Counted from the first letter of the stretch, positions 45,893 to 53,743 are shown. The stretch: 64,000 nt of DNA from Rhodococcus spelaei (GCF_006704125.1 NZ_VIGH01000002.1:434001-498000); one strand, 5' to 3'. The notes: generated by a model not told the origin, from the letters alone. Numbers and translations are program-made.

Positions 45893-46561
45893 CTATCCGA
45901 CGGCGGGAAGTGATCGATCCGCGGCGAGCCTCACCGCCAGCCCGCCGAGCACCGAGCCCGTCAGGTAGCGCTGCATCCTCAACCATCTCGGCCGCCTCGC
46001 GAGAAGACCCGAAATCGATCCCGCAGCAACAACTATCGCGGCATTGACGGTCAACGCGACCGCAATCTGCACGCCGCCGAGCCCGAGGCTCTGCAGCCAC
46101 ACCCGCCCGGCGACGGGATCGACGAACTGCGGGATCAACGCGAGATACATGATCGCGATCTTCGGATTGAGCAGATTGGTGAGCAGACCCATGGCAAACA
46201 GTCGCGACGCGGAATCGACGGGTAGGGATCGGGGCGCGAAGACCGACCTCCCACCCGGCCGGACCGCCCGCCAGGCCAGCCACACGAGATAGCACGCGCC
46301 CGCGAGCTTCACTCCGAGGTAGGCCTGCGGCACCGCGACGAACACCGCCGACAGGCCCACCGTGGCCGCGATCAAGTAGCAGAGGAAGCCGGCTGCGACG
46401 CCGCCGAGCGAGATCAGTCCCGCGCGCCTGCCCTGGGTGACGCTGCGCGAGACGAGGTACATCATGTTCGGACCCGGGGTGAGCACCATGCCCAGTGCGA
46501 CCGCCGAAACTCCGAGAACTGCCACACCTGACATCATGACCACGACGCTGTCATGCGCCAT
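45893..46561 (-). CDS. LysE/RhtB family amino-acid exporter
   Basis: A 222-aa inner-membrane protein with about six segments. The LysE signature is clear: MVLTPGPNMMYLVSRSVTQG, RRAGLISLGGVAAGFLCYLI, GACYLVWLAWRAVR and FAMGLLTNLLNPKIAIMYLA, LIPQFVD. Members export amino acids or homoserine lactones. ATG 46561 has no clear ribosome site; ATG 46537 or 46534 would shorten the protein by 8-9 residues. No LysG-type regulator adjoins. Confidence 0.88.
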   Translation of the reverse strand: MAHDSVVVMMSGVAVLGVSAVALGMVLTPGPNMMYLVSRSVTQGRRAGLISLGGVAAGFLCYLIAATVGLSAVFVAVPQAYLGVKLAGACYLVWLAWRAVRPGGRSVFAPRSLPVDSASRLFAMGLLTNLLNPKIAIMYLALIPQFVDPVAGRVWLQSLGLGGVQIAVALTVNAAIVVAAGSISGLLARRPRWLRMQRYLTGSVLGGLAVRLAADRSLPAVG

Positions 46562-46716
46562 GGTCCGGTGTCGCGGGCCAGTTGGGAGCCACTGGACGGG
46601 CCGCCACTGGAACAGCCGTTCTCCAGGGTCGCGCTGATGGTGTTCTCGATGTCACCGGCGTATCCGGTTGCGCCTGTTCAGCTTCCGGTTCGAGGGTGTC
46701 ACCCGCTGAGCCGATG

Positions 46717-47115
46717 TCAACCGGCGAACTTCGCGACGGCCTGCTCGGTGACCGGGGTGAAGAGGTTGATCAGGTTGCCGTCGGGATCGCGAAACAGCAA
46801 CGACCGGTTCCCCCACGGCATCGTCGTCGGCTCGTTGACGAAATCCTCGACCGTATCCCGCAACCGCCGGTAGTCGGCATCGACGTCGGGGACCAGGAAT
46901 TCGATGATCGCGGTGTGATTGTCGGCTGGGCGCGCGCTGCCCGCAGCGAACAGGGCCACGGTGCGGGCGCTTCCGATCGCGAGGGTGCCGGCCGGTGTGA
47001 CGATCTCGGCGAAATCCGATGTAGCCCAGTTCACTTCGCCGTCGGTCACGTGCTGATAGAAGCTGACCAGCCGCTGGATGTCGTCAGTGATCAGACGGAT
47101 CGAGACGAGCTTCAT
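46717..47115 (-). CDS. VOC family (glyoxalase/bleomycin-resistance-like) protein
   Basis: A 132-aa protein with the vicinal-oxygen-chelate pattern: MKLVSIRLITDDIQRLVSFY (first module), AIIEFLVPDVDADYRRLRDT, then SLLFRDPDGNLINLFTPV with the metal-ligand Glu replaced by Asn at the usual E position (GNLINLF). Such loss suggests a binding or altered-metal member rather than a classic glyoxalase. Divergent from the WYL regulator gene, with a perfect 10-bp inverted repeat between them, so it is the likely target of that regulator. Confidence 0.8.
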   Translation of the reverse strand: MKLVSIRLITDDIQRLVSFYQHVTDGEVNWATSDFAEIVTPAGTLAIGSARTVALFAAGSARPADNHTAIIEFLVPDVDADYRRLRDTVEDFVNEPTTMPWGNRSLLFRDPDGNLINLFTPVTEQAVAKFAG

Positions 47116-47175
47116 GATTGTGCGCTCCTACTGTCGGATGGGGCAGAGGTTCCACCGCCGCCCGCCACGGTAGAG

Positions 47176-47206
47176 CCGATACCGGACAGTTTCCGCCCGG
47201 TATCGG
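47176..47206. promoter_or_regulatory. Operator-like inverted repeat between VOC and WYL regulator genes
   Basis: Perfect 10-bp arms CCGATACCGG (47176-47185) and CCGGTATCGG (47197-47206), 11-nt spacer, in the 106-bp divergent promoter region. Arms are about two helical turns apart, fitting a dimeric regulator; the adjacent WYL regulator is the natural candidate. Confidence 0.75.
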
Positions 47207-47221
47207 TGCGAGAATTTCCCG

Positions 47222-48217
47222 ATGACCCGCCCCACCGCCAGAGTGCTGGCCCTGCTCGAGCTGTTGCAGACCGGCGGTACCCACACCGTTGGAGAACTCG
47301 CCGGACGGCTCGACGTCGATGAACGCACCGTCAGGCGATACGTCACCCATCTCGTCGACCTGGATATCCCGGTCCGATCGGTGCGGGGCCGCTACGGGGG
47401 ATACCGGCTCGCTCCCGGGTACCGAATGCCACCGCTGATGCTGACCGACGACGAGGCGGTGGCCGTGTTACTCGGGCTCCTCACCAGCCGCGGCACCGAC
47501 CGGTCGACAGTGGCCGCCCGCGCAGCCGACAGCGCGACGGCCAAACTCCGCCGCGTCCTGCCCGCACGTCTGACGGCCCGCCTGGACGCGCTGATCAACA
47601 CTGTCGAATTCACCGCCGACGCGCGCCCGGAAGTGGCGGTCGAGACCGCCGTCCTGCTCCGGCTCGCCGAGGCCACCCGCGAGCACCGACCGGTCACAAT
47701 CTGGTACACCGACCGAAACGGGCGGTCCAGCCAACGGACCGTGCATCCCTACGGGCTCGTCGACCACTCCGGCCGGTGGTATCTGACAGGGATGGACAGC
47801 AACAGCGACGAACTACGTCAGTTCCGGCTGGACCGCATCACCGCGGTCAGCACTCAGGCCGGAACGTTCGCTCCGCCCACCGGATTCGAGCCTGCCGCTC
47901 ATCTGTTGTCCGCATTGGCCAACGCGCCTTATCGGCACGAGGTATCGATCCGAGTCCAGGGCACACTCACCCAAGTCCGCCCGCTGCTCCCTGCGACGAT
48001 CGCGACCGTGCATGAGATCGACTCGCAGCCCCCTGACGCCGACCCGTGGGTCCGGGCCCGAATCCGCGCCGAACAACTCGACTGGATTCCCGCCCTCCTC
48101 GCCGGCCTGAACCGCCCGTTCGTCATCGAACACCCCGACACGCTCAACGACGCCGTACGCGCCCTGGCCCGCCGACTCACCGCGGCCGCCGACGGCCGAT
48201 ACCAAACCCATAGGTAG
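47222..48217 (+). CDS. YafY-type HTH-WYL transcriptional regulator
   Basis: A 331-aa regulator. Residues 1-60 hold an HTH_11 winged helix (GGTHTVGELAGRLDVDERTV, RRYVTHLVDLDIPV) followed by RGRYGGYRLAPGYRMPPLML, characteristic of the family; a WYL domain spans about 140-215 (YGLVDHSGRWYLTGMDSNSD, then ELRQFRLDRI) and a C-terminal WCX domain about 235-325. WYL domains bind small ligands or nucleic acid. Starts 15 nt from the operator-like repeat, pointing to autoregulation plus control of the divergent VOC gene. Confidence 0.92.
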   Translation: MTRPTARVLALLELLQTGGTHTVGELAGRLDVDERTVRRYVTHLVDLDIPVRSVRGRYGGYRLAPGYRMPPLMLTDDEAVAVLLGLLTSRGTDRSTVAARAADSATAKLRRVLPARLTARLDALINTVEFTADARPEVAVETAVLLRLAEATREHRPVTIWYTDRNGRSSQRTVHPYGLVDHSGRWYLTGMDSNSDELRQFRLDRITAVSTQAGTFAPPTGFEPAAHLLSALANAPYRHEVSIRVQGTLTQVRPLLPATIATVHEIDSQPPDADPWVRARIRAEQLDWIPALLAGLNRPFVIEHPDTLNDAVRALARRLTAAADGRYQTHR

Positions 48218-48270
48218 ACACCGTCCGCCACCCGAACGCCCTGATCCGGTGCCGCGCTGCGGTCAACCAA

Positions 48271-48299
48271 TGGAACATACGTTCGACGAGGCGTACGAT
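48271..48299 (+). promoter_or_regulatory. SOS (LexA) box and -10 element of alkB-like gene
   Basis: TGGAACATACGTTCGA (48271-48286) differs at one base from the actinobacterial LexA box TCGAAC-N4-GTTCGA. TACGAT (48294-48299) is a good -10 and TGGAAC falls 17 nt before it. The predicted start of transcription (about 48306) coincides with the GTG start codon, so the mRNA would be leaderless. Confidence 0.78.
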
Positions 48300-48305
48300 T
48301 CAGCC

Positions 48306-48953
48306 GTGGACATCGCGGTACAGGCGTCGCTGTTCGACGACCCGACCGGCGGCGCTCGTCTGGGCCCGCTCGGCACTTCGGTCCGCCGTCGGGTCCTGAC
48401 CGACGGCGCCTGGGTGGACGTGCGCCCCGGCTGGCTCACCGGATCCGAGCTGTTGTTCGCCGACCTGGCCGACACGGATCGGCCCGGCGCGGTGCCGTGG
48501 CGGGCCGAACGCCGGCAGATGTACGACCGTGTGGTCGACGTACCGCGGCTGGTGAGCTTCTACGACCAGGACGTGCCGTTGCCCGACCCGCTGCTCACCG
48601 AGGCCCGCGATGCACTGAGCGCGCATTACCTGCCCGAGCTCGGCGAGCCGTTCACCACCGCGGGCCTGTGCTTCTACCGCGACGGCTCCGACAGCGTTGC
48701 CTGGCACGGCGACACCATCGGTCGCAGCCGCACCGAGGACACGATGGTCGCGATCGTATCGCTCGGCGCGGCAAGGACTCTCGCGCTGCGCCCGCGCAGC
48801 GGCGGGCCCGCGGTCCGGTACGCGCTCGGCCACGGCGACCTGCTGGTGATGGGAGGGTCCTGCCAGCGCACCTGGGAGCATGCGGTGCCCAAGACCGCCC
48901 GACCGACCGGGCCGCGGATCAGTGTGCAGTTCCGGACTCGCGGCGTGCGGTAG
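48306..48953 (+). CDS. AlkB-like 2-oxoglutarate/Fe(II) dioxygenase
   Basis: A 215-aa AlkB-type dioxygenase that removes alkyl lesions (1-meA, 3-meC) from DNA or RNA by oxidative demethylation. Iron ligands are H134 and D136 (WHGDTIG) and H192 (EHAV); 2-oxoglutarate Arg pair R204 and R210 (GPRISVQFR). The substrate strand reads CFYRDGSDSVAWHGD, with Cys where many AlkB proteins have Asn before the Tyr. GTG 48306 is chosen for the family start DIAVQASLF and leaderless fit. A LexA box covers its promoter. The 3' end overlaps the DAHP synthase gene by 35 nt in antisense. Confidence 0.88.
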   Translation: MDIAVQASLFDDPTGGARLGPLGTSVRRRVLTDGAWVDVRPGWLTGSELLFADLADTDRPGAVPWRAERRQMYDRVVDVPRLVSFYDQDVPLPDPLLTEARDALSAHYLPELGEPFTTAGLCFYRDGSDSVAWHGDTIGRSRTEDTMVAIVSLGAARTLALRPRSGGPAVRYALGHGDLLVMGGSCQRTWEHAVPKTARPTGPRISVQFRTRGVR

Positions 48954-50019
48954 CGACCGCGTCGGCGAGCCGGTCCAGCTGCGCGGCGGTGGTGTCCCAG
49001 TCCAGGCAGGCGTCGGTGATGGACTGGCCGTAGGTCAGCTCGTCCGCCTTGCCCAGCGTCAGGTCCTGCCGTCCGGCCACCAGGAAGCTCTCGAGCATCA
49101 CGCCGACGATGCCCTGCTCGCCCGCCGCGATCCGCGCCGAGAGGTCGGTGACGACGTCGACCTGCCGCTGGTGGTCCTTCTGGCTGTTACCGTGACTCGC
49201 ATCGATGACCACCCGCTCGGGCAGCCCCGACTTGCGCTGGCGCGCAAGGGTGTCGGCGACCGTCTCGGCGTCGTAGTTCGGTCCGGCGCTGCTGCCGCGC
49301 AGGATCACGTGGCAGTCCGGGTTGCCGACGGTCCGGATGAGCGCCGACTGCCCGTTCAGGTCGGTGCCGGGGAAGACGTGGCTCGCGGCGGCGGCGCGGG
49401 TGCCGTCGACCGCGACCTGGATGTCACCCTCGGTGGAGTTCTTGATCCCGACCGGCATCGACAGGGCGCTGCACAGCTGCCGATGCACCTGGCTCGCCGC
49501 GGTGCGCGCTCCGATCGAGCCGTAGCTGACCAGGTCCGCGATGTACTGCGGGGTGATCGGGTCGAGGAACTCGCAGCCGACCGGAAGCCCGAGCGCCGAG
49601 ATGTCGAGGAGCAGCTTGCGGCCCATCCGCAGGCCGGTGTTGATGTCGAAGCTGCCGTCCAGATGCGGGTCGTTGACCAGGCCCTTCCACCCGAGAGTGG
49701 TGCGCGGCTTCTCGAAGTACACCCGCATGACGACGTGCAGGTTCTCGCGGTGTTCGGCCGCCTTGACCGCCAGGCGCCGGGCGTAGTCGAGCGCGGCCTC
49801 GGTGTCGTGCACCGAGCACGGCCCGACCACGACGATCAGCCGGTCGTCGTTGCCGGAGAGGATGTCGACGGTGCCGGCGCGGCCGGCCCGCACGGTGTCG
49901 GCGACCGCGGGGTCGACCGCATGCTCGCGGCGCAGTTCGGCGGGCGCGAGCAGCGGGGAGATGGAGATGGTCCGCTGATCGTCGAGGCCGAGAGCGTCGG
50001 TGTCGAGAGTGAGAGTCAT
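48919..50019 (-). CDS. aroF: Class I 3-deoxy-7-phosphoheptulonate (DAHP) synthase
   Basis: A 366-aa type I DAHP synthase (AroF/AroG/AroH-like) catalysing PEP + erythrose 4-phosphate to DAHP, first step of the shikimate pathway. Motifs: VVVGPCSVHDTEAALDYARR, RVYFEKPRTTLGWKGL, DPHLDGSFDINTGL, CEFLDPITPQYIADLVSYG, SIGARTAASQVHRQL and VIDASHGNSQKDH (metal/PEP residues). Most Mycobacteriales also have the unrelated class II enzyme, so this is an additional, differently controlled isozyme. Start ATG 50019 with AGGAC upstream. Expression is probably attenuated by the leader peptide at 50105-50182. The choice among aroF, aroG and aroH by sequence is uncertain. Confidence 0.93.
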   Translation of the reverse strand: MTLTLDTDALGLDDQRTISISPLLAPAELRREHAVDPAVADTVRAGRAGTVDILSGNDDRLIVVVGPCSVHDTEAALDYARRLAVKAAEHRENLHVVMRVYFEKPRTTLGWKGLVNDPHLDGSFDINTGLRMGRKLLLDISALGLPVGCEFLDPITPQYIADLVSYGSIGARTAASQVHRQLCSALSMPVGIKNSTEGDIQVAVDGTRAAAASHVFPGTDLNGQSALIRTVGNPDCHVILRGSSAGPNYDAETVADTLARQRKSGLPERVVIDASHGNSQKDHQRQVDVVTDLSARIAAGEQGIVGVMLESFLVAGRQDLTLGKADELTYGQSITDACLDWDTTAAQLDRLADAVATARRESGTAH

Positions 50020-50069
50020 GGGTGTCCTGTTCGTTCTAGGCCGACCCAGGAGAATGCGTGCACACCCGC

Positions 50070-50098
50070 GAGCCGGTCGATTCCGGCTCTGGGGGTGG
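50070..50098 (-). promoter_or_regulatory. Attenuator hairpin of aroF leader
   Basis: Minus strand: GAGCCGG-N6-CCGGCTC (50089-50070), a perfect 7-bp stem. The segment CCACCCCCAGAGCCGG (50098-50083) can alternatively pair with CCGGCCCCGGGTGG (50143-50130) inside the leader coding region. The two structures exclude each other, as in ribosome-mediated attenuation. No U-tract follows, so control may act on termination or translation. Confidence 0.6.
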
Positions 50099-50104
50099 AA
50101 GAAG

Positions 50105-50182
50105 TCAGCGCGTGGTTACGCCGACCGACCCACCCGGGGCCGGCCTGCTAAACCAGAAATACGCGCGCTGCACGTTCGCCAC
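50105..50182 (-). CDS. Aromatic leader peptide of DAHP synthase (attenuator)
   Basis: A 25-codon reading frame from GTG 50182 to TGA 50105, ending 85 nt before the aroF ATG. Codons 8-11 are TAT TTC TGG TTT, Tyr-Phe-Trp-Phe, the three aromatic end products in a row. TAT and TTT are rare codons in this GC-rich DNA, which suits a stalling site. The peptide starts MANVQRAYFWFSRP (or at a second GTG, codon 4). Known: a comparable leader, aroR, precedes aroF in Corynebacterium glutamicum. A TACAGT -10-like element overlaps the start, so it may be leaderless or nearly so. Too short for usual gene calling. Confidence 0.82.
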   Translation of the reverse strand: MANVQRAYFWFSRPAPGGSVGVTTR

Positions 50183-50191
50183 TGTAGCAGT

Positions 50192-50203
50192 GGTTCCGGA
50201 ACC
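50192..50203. promoter_or_regulatory. 12-bp perfect palindrome upstream of aroF leader
   Basis: GGTTCCGGAACC in the expected -35/spacer region of the leader promoter. Further upstream GGTCACC occurs twice (50215 and 50235) with GTGAC between. Both may be protein-binding sites; the factor is unknown. Confidence 0.4.
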
Positions 50204-50271
50204 AAACGGGGAACGGTCACCCCATGTGACAGATGGTCACCTGCTTGGCGGAGTCGCCACTGCGTAGAAGC

Positions 50272-51609
50272 TCAAGCGCCATGACTTGTCGGGAGATGAT
50301 CATCTCGGTCCGGGAGCGATCGGTGTCGAGAGTCCGACGGGGTTGGGCGCGGGTGGGTTTCGTACATGCGGAGCGCGACGAGCAGTGCGGCGGCGGCGCT
50401 GACTGTTGCGGCCGCCCACACGGCGGCATGCAGGCCGAGCACGTCGGCGACGATGCCGCCGAGGATGGCGCCGACCGCGTAGCCGCTGTCACGCCAGACC
50501 CGGTAGATCCCGACTGCGCGACCACGCCACTGCGGGTGGGCGACATCGCCGACGACCGCGAGCAGTGTCGGGTAGACCATCGAGGTTCCGGCGCCGAGCA
50601 GGACCGCACCGACCGCCCATCCGGTGAATCCGGTGCTGGCGGCGATCAACGCCAGGGCGGCGGCCTGCACTGCCATCCCCGCTGTGATCAGGTGCTTGCG
50701 ACCGATCCGATCCGAGAGGGCTCCGGTGACGAGTTGCCCTGCGCCCCATACTCCGGGGTAGAGGGCGAACAGCAGGCCGATCTGCGCGGGAGCGAGGTCG
50801 GCGGTGGCGAACAGCAACGGAAACAGGCCCCAGGAGAGTCCGAAGTTGAGGTTGTTGACCAGTCCGGCGTGGCTGGCCGACGCCAGTGCGGGTTCGGTGA
50901 AGGACGTCTCGACCGCGATCTGACGGTTGGTCAGGTCCGCGTGCAGATGGTCGTGGAGTCCGTCGCTGCGCTGGGTGTGTGCGGCCGCCTCCAGTCGGGC
51001 ATGGTCGCGGGTCTCGCGCACGAAGACCCCGGACAGGACGAGCGCGATGGCTGTGTAGGCGAGGCCGAGCAGGAACGGTGCGGGGCGAAGCCCGTGTTGT
51101 TCGGCGAGGTAGCCGGCCAGCAGCGAGCTCACGGCGACCGCACCGTATCCGGCGGCCTCGTTCAGGCCCATGGCCAGGCCGCGTTTCGCGGGTCCGACGA
51201 GGTCGATCTTCATCACGACGGTGGTCGACCAGGTCAGTCCCTGGTTGATGCCCAGCAGGACGTTGGCTGCCACCACCCATCCCCAGTTCGGGGCGAGGAT
51301 GAGCATCAGCGGCACGGGGACCGCGAACAGCCAACCCGCCAGCAGGACCGGTTTGCGGCCGTAGCGGTCCGAGAACGTGCCGGCGAAGTAGTTCGCGATC
51401 GCTTTGGTGATCCCGAACGCCGCGACGTAGGTGAAGATGAATGTGTAACCGGTGAGCCCGAATTCGTCTTCGGCAAGCAGCGGCAGCACGGTCTGCTGCT
51501 GTCCGACCATGCCGCCGACGAGGGCGTTGACCGCGACGAGGAGGGTGAACTGGGCGGCGTTCTCCCTCAGCCCGAGCACCGGCGGCCGATGTGGGGTTCG
51601 GGTCCTCAT
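50272..51609 (-). CDS. MFS transporter of the persulfide module
   Basis: A 445-aa membrane transporter with about 12 segments. MFS motif A appears in both halves (GTFSDRYGRKPVLLAG; GALSDRIGRKHLITAG), GINQGLTWSTTVVMKIDLVG and SMVYPTLLAVVGDVAHPQWR are further family patches. The ATG overlaps the TGA of the CstB-like gene, so they are one operon. In Staphylococcus the corresponding operon carries the TauE sulfite/sulfonate exporter; here an MFS protein may export the oxidised sulfur products (sulfite or thiosulfate), which is inference. Its C-terminus (about 415-445) is hydrophilic. Confidence 0.88.
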   Translation of the reverse strand: MRTRTPHRPPVLGLRENAAQFTLLVAVNALVGGMVGQQQTVLPLLAEDEFGLTGYTFIFTYVAAFGITKAIANYFAGTFSDRYGRKPVLLAGWLFAVPVPLMLILAPNWGWVVAANVLLGINQGLTWSTTVVMKIDLVGPAKRGLAMGLNEAAGYGAVAVSSLLAGYLAEQHGLRPAPFLLGLAYTAIALVLSGVFVRETRDHARLEAAAHTQRSDGLHDHLHADLTNRQIAVETSFTEPALASASHAGLVNNLNFGLSWGLFPLLFATADLAPAQIGLLFALYPGVWGAGQLVTGALSDRIGRKHLITAGMAVQAAALALIAASTGFTGWAVGAVLLGAGTSMVYPTLLAVVGDVAHPQWRGRAVGIYRVWRDSGYAVGAILGGIVADVLGLHAAVWAAATVSAAAALLVALRMYETHPRPTPSDSRHRSLPDRDDHLPTSHGA

Positions 51610-52973
51610 TTGTCGACCTGCAGACTCTGCCCGACGGCGCGGGCGTAGTCCGCCGGGCAGCCGTCGAGGACCCGGACGTCGCGGTGTCCGGCCTGTTCGA
51701 GGATGCTCGCGGCACCCATGGCGCGTTCACCGTGCCCACACATCACGACCACCGGGCGACCCGGGACCTGGTTGAGGTGCCGGCTGAGCGCGCCGAGCTC
51801 GATGTGCAGGGCGCCGGGGAGGTGCCCGGTGGTGAACTCGCCCCGCTGGCGGACGTCGAGGACGGTCACCGGATCCGTGGCGGCGAGGTGGTCGGCGTCG
51901 AGGAGCGCGACCGTGGCGACCTCGTCGTCCGGCCATGCGAACATGCCTCCGTCCAACTCGCCGGCGAGCGAATCGAATCCGACCTTGGCTGTCTCCCAGG
52001 CGATGTCGTCGGGGTCCTGGTCGGCGGCGCGGACGATCACCACCGGCCGGTTCGGGTCGACCAGCCAGCCGAACCAGGTGGCGAACACCGGCCGAAGGGT
52101 GATCGACAGGGCACCGGGTAAGTGACCGGCGGCGTAGTCGGTTGCCTCACGCGTGTCGACGACCTGCGCTCCGTCGGCGATCAGGTCGCGGACGTCACCG
52201 GCCGTCAACGTCGGGAGGGTGGGCGTGGCGCCGAGGACGGCCGGGCCCTTGTGGTTGATCTCTCCGAGGCGCAGGAAGTAGTCGGGGAAGGTACCGAGGG
52301 AGCCGAGCAGGGCCGCGACGAACTCGTCTTCTCCCGCCACCTGGAGAAGTGGATTGGTGGCGCGTTCGCGGCCGATGGTGCTCACTCGCTCACCGGTGAG
52401 GGTGGACGAGCAGAACGAGCCCGCGCCGTGGGTGGGCCACACCGGCGTGCCATCGGGCAGCTCCATCAGCTTCTGCAGCGAGCGGTACTGCGCGCGGGCC
52501 AGGGGCACCGTCCGGTCCGGGCTGACGAGGTCGGTGCGGCCGGCGGTCCCGACCATCAGCGAGCCCCCGGTGAACACCCCGAGCAGCCGGTCCCCCGCGC
52601 GAAGCAGGTAGGACAGGTGCTCCGGGGAGTGACCGGGCGTGAACAACGCCTCGAGGGTGAAGGCCCCGAGGTCGACCGTGTCGCCGTCCGCCAGTGCGGT
52701 GACCTCGAATCCGCGCGGCCCGACGTCGGGTGCGAGCACCACGGCGCCGTCGACGGCGGCGAGTTCGTGGGCCCCGGAGATGAAGTCGGCGTGCAGATGG
52801 GTCTCGACCGCGTAGGCGATGCGCAGGTTGCGCCGCTCCGCCTCGGCGCGGACCTGCCGCAGGTCCCGTTCGGGGTCGAGCACCAGTGCCCGCCCCTGAC
52901 CGACATCCAGGAGGTAGGTGGAGTTCCCCAGCCCTTCGTCTACAACGGGGACGAGGGTGAAATCGGTGGACAT
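51606..52973 (-). CDS. CstB-like persulfide dioxygenase-rhodanese fusion
   Basis: A 455-aa protein with three domains. (1) Residues 1-245: metallo-beta-lactamase fold, ETHE1-type persulfide dioxygenase, with THLHADF (H59, H61, D63), GHSPEH (H115), THGAG (H182) and C188 in GSFCSS. (2) About 253-350: rhodanese fold without a catalytic Cys (loop VRAADQD), a pseudo-rhodanese. (3) About 358-455: active-type rhodanese with C412 in CGHGERA. This is the layout of S. aureus CstB, which turns persulfides into thiosulfate. The operator at 53013-53034 precedes it. ATG start. Confidence 0.9.
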   Translation of the reverse strand: MSTDFTLVPVVDEGLGNSTYLLDVGQGRALVLDPERDLRQVRAEAERRNLRIAYAVETHLHADFISGAHELAAVDGAVVLAPDVGPRGFEVTALADGDTVDLGAFTLEALFTPGHSPEHLSYLLRAGDRLLGVFTGGSLMVGTAGRTDLVSPDRTVPLARAQYRSLQKLMELPDGTPVWPTHGAGSFCSSTLTGERVSTIGRERATNPLLQVAGEDEFVAALLGSLGTFPDYFLRLGEINHKGPAVLGATPTLPTLTAGDVRDLIADGAQVVDTREATDYAAGHLPGALSITLRPVFATWFGWLVDPNRPVVIVRAADQDPDDIAWETAKVGFDSLAGELDGGMFAWPDDEVATVALLDADHLAATDPVTVLDVRQRGEFTTGHLPGALHIELGALSRHLNQVPGRPVVVMCGHGERAMGAASILEQAGHRDVRVLDGCPADYARAVGQSLQVDK

Positions 52974-53012
52974 CGTCTGGCTCCCTGGTCGCGAAACCCC
53001 AGAACAGAGGCT

Positions 53013-53034
53013 TATTCCAATACTCTATGGATTA
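53013..53034 (-). promoter_or_regulatory. Sulfur-regulon operator, copy 1
   Basis: TATTCCA (53013-53019)-N8-TGGATTA (53028-53034), 40 nt upstream of the CstB-like ATG. Same architecture as the element at 53759-53780, with one mismatch in the right arm. Proposed site for the neighbouring ArsR-rhodanese protein. Confidence 0.8.
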
Positions 53035-53092
53035 GTATCCCATGGATTGCTGGAGCAGCCAAGGCAAGGGACTTCCCGACGCGCCGATCGAC

Positions 53093-53743
53093 CTAGGGAC
53101 TCACGACGGGCAGGCCCGCGAGGCGCCACTCGAGCATTCCCTCGTCGAGCCGTTTGATGGTCAGTCCGGCCTCACGAGCGATGCGGACCGCGTCGGGAGC
53201 CATGACGCAGTAGGCGCCGCGGCAGTAGGCGATGATGTCGCGCCCCACAGGTAGCGCGTCGAGGCGACCGGCCAGGTCCGCGAGCGGGACGTTGATGGAA
53301 CCGGGGATGTGTCCCGCCTCGTACTCCTCGTGCGGGCGCACATCGAGCAGCGTGATCTCGCCTGCATCGCGCCGGCGGATCAACTCCTCACGGGTGACGG
53401 CGTCGTCGGGTGAACCGAGCACCGCCGCCGCGGCGTGTGCGACGTCTGCCAGGTGCGCCTCCGCGACCGTCTGGACGAGAACGAACAGCGCGGCGACGTC
53501 CGGGCCGGCCAGGCTGTAGATCTGCCGGGTGCCGTCCCGCCTCGCCACGACCAGGCCGCTGGATTTGAGTGCCTGCAGGTTCGCCGACGCGGTAGTCACG
53601 TTCATCTCGGTCGCCGCCGCGATGGCGTCGACCGTTCGCTCGCCCTGCGCGAGCAGGTCCAGGATCTGCAGTCGCCCGCCGTGGCCGAGCGCCTTCCCGA
53701 CACGCGCAATCTGGTCGTAGAGCGCTGATTTGCGGCTCGACAC
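53093..53743 (-). CDS. ArsR-type repressor fused to rhodanese domain
   Basis: A 216-aa protein. Residues 1-100: ArsR winged helix (HGGRLQILDLLAQGERTVDA; ATEMNVTTASANLQALKSSG; wing ARRDGTRQIYSL). Residues 115-216: rhodanese domain (LLDVRPHEEYEAGHIPGSIN) with active loop CRGAYC. Its only two cysteines, C174 and C179, are in that loop; none is in the DNA-binding domain. So persulfidation or a disulfide/polysulfide there is the likely signal, unlike BigR/SqrR, which sense in the ArsR fold. It is flanked by two copies of one operator, fitting control of both divergent transcription units and itself. Confidence 0.9.
   Translation of the reverse strand: MSSRKSALYDQIARVGKALGHGGRLQILDLLAQGERTVDAIAAATEMNVTTASANLQALKSSGLVVARRDGTRQIYSLAGPDVAALFVLVQTVAEAHLADVAHAAAAVLGSPDDAVTREELIRRRDAGEITLLDVRPHEEYEAGHIPGSINVPLADLAGRLDALPVGRDIIAYCRGAYCVMAPDAVRIAREAGLTIKRLDEGMLEWRLAGLPVVSP

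Noticed and set aside
46562-46716. Possible regulatory RNA or gene between LysE and VOC genes
   Set aside because: Only a short GCCACTGGA direct repeat was seen; no ribosome site, frame or strong hairpin.
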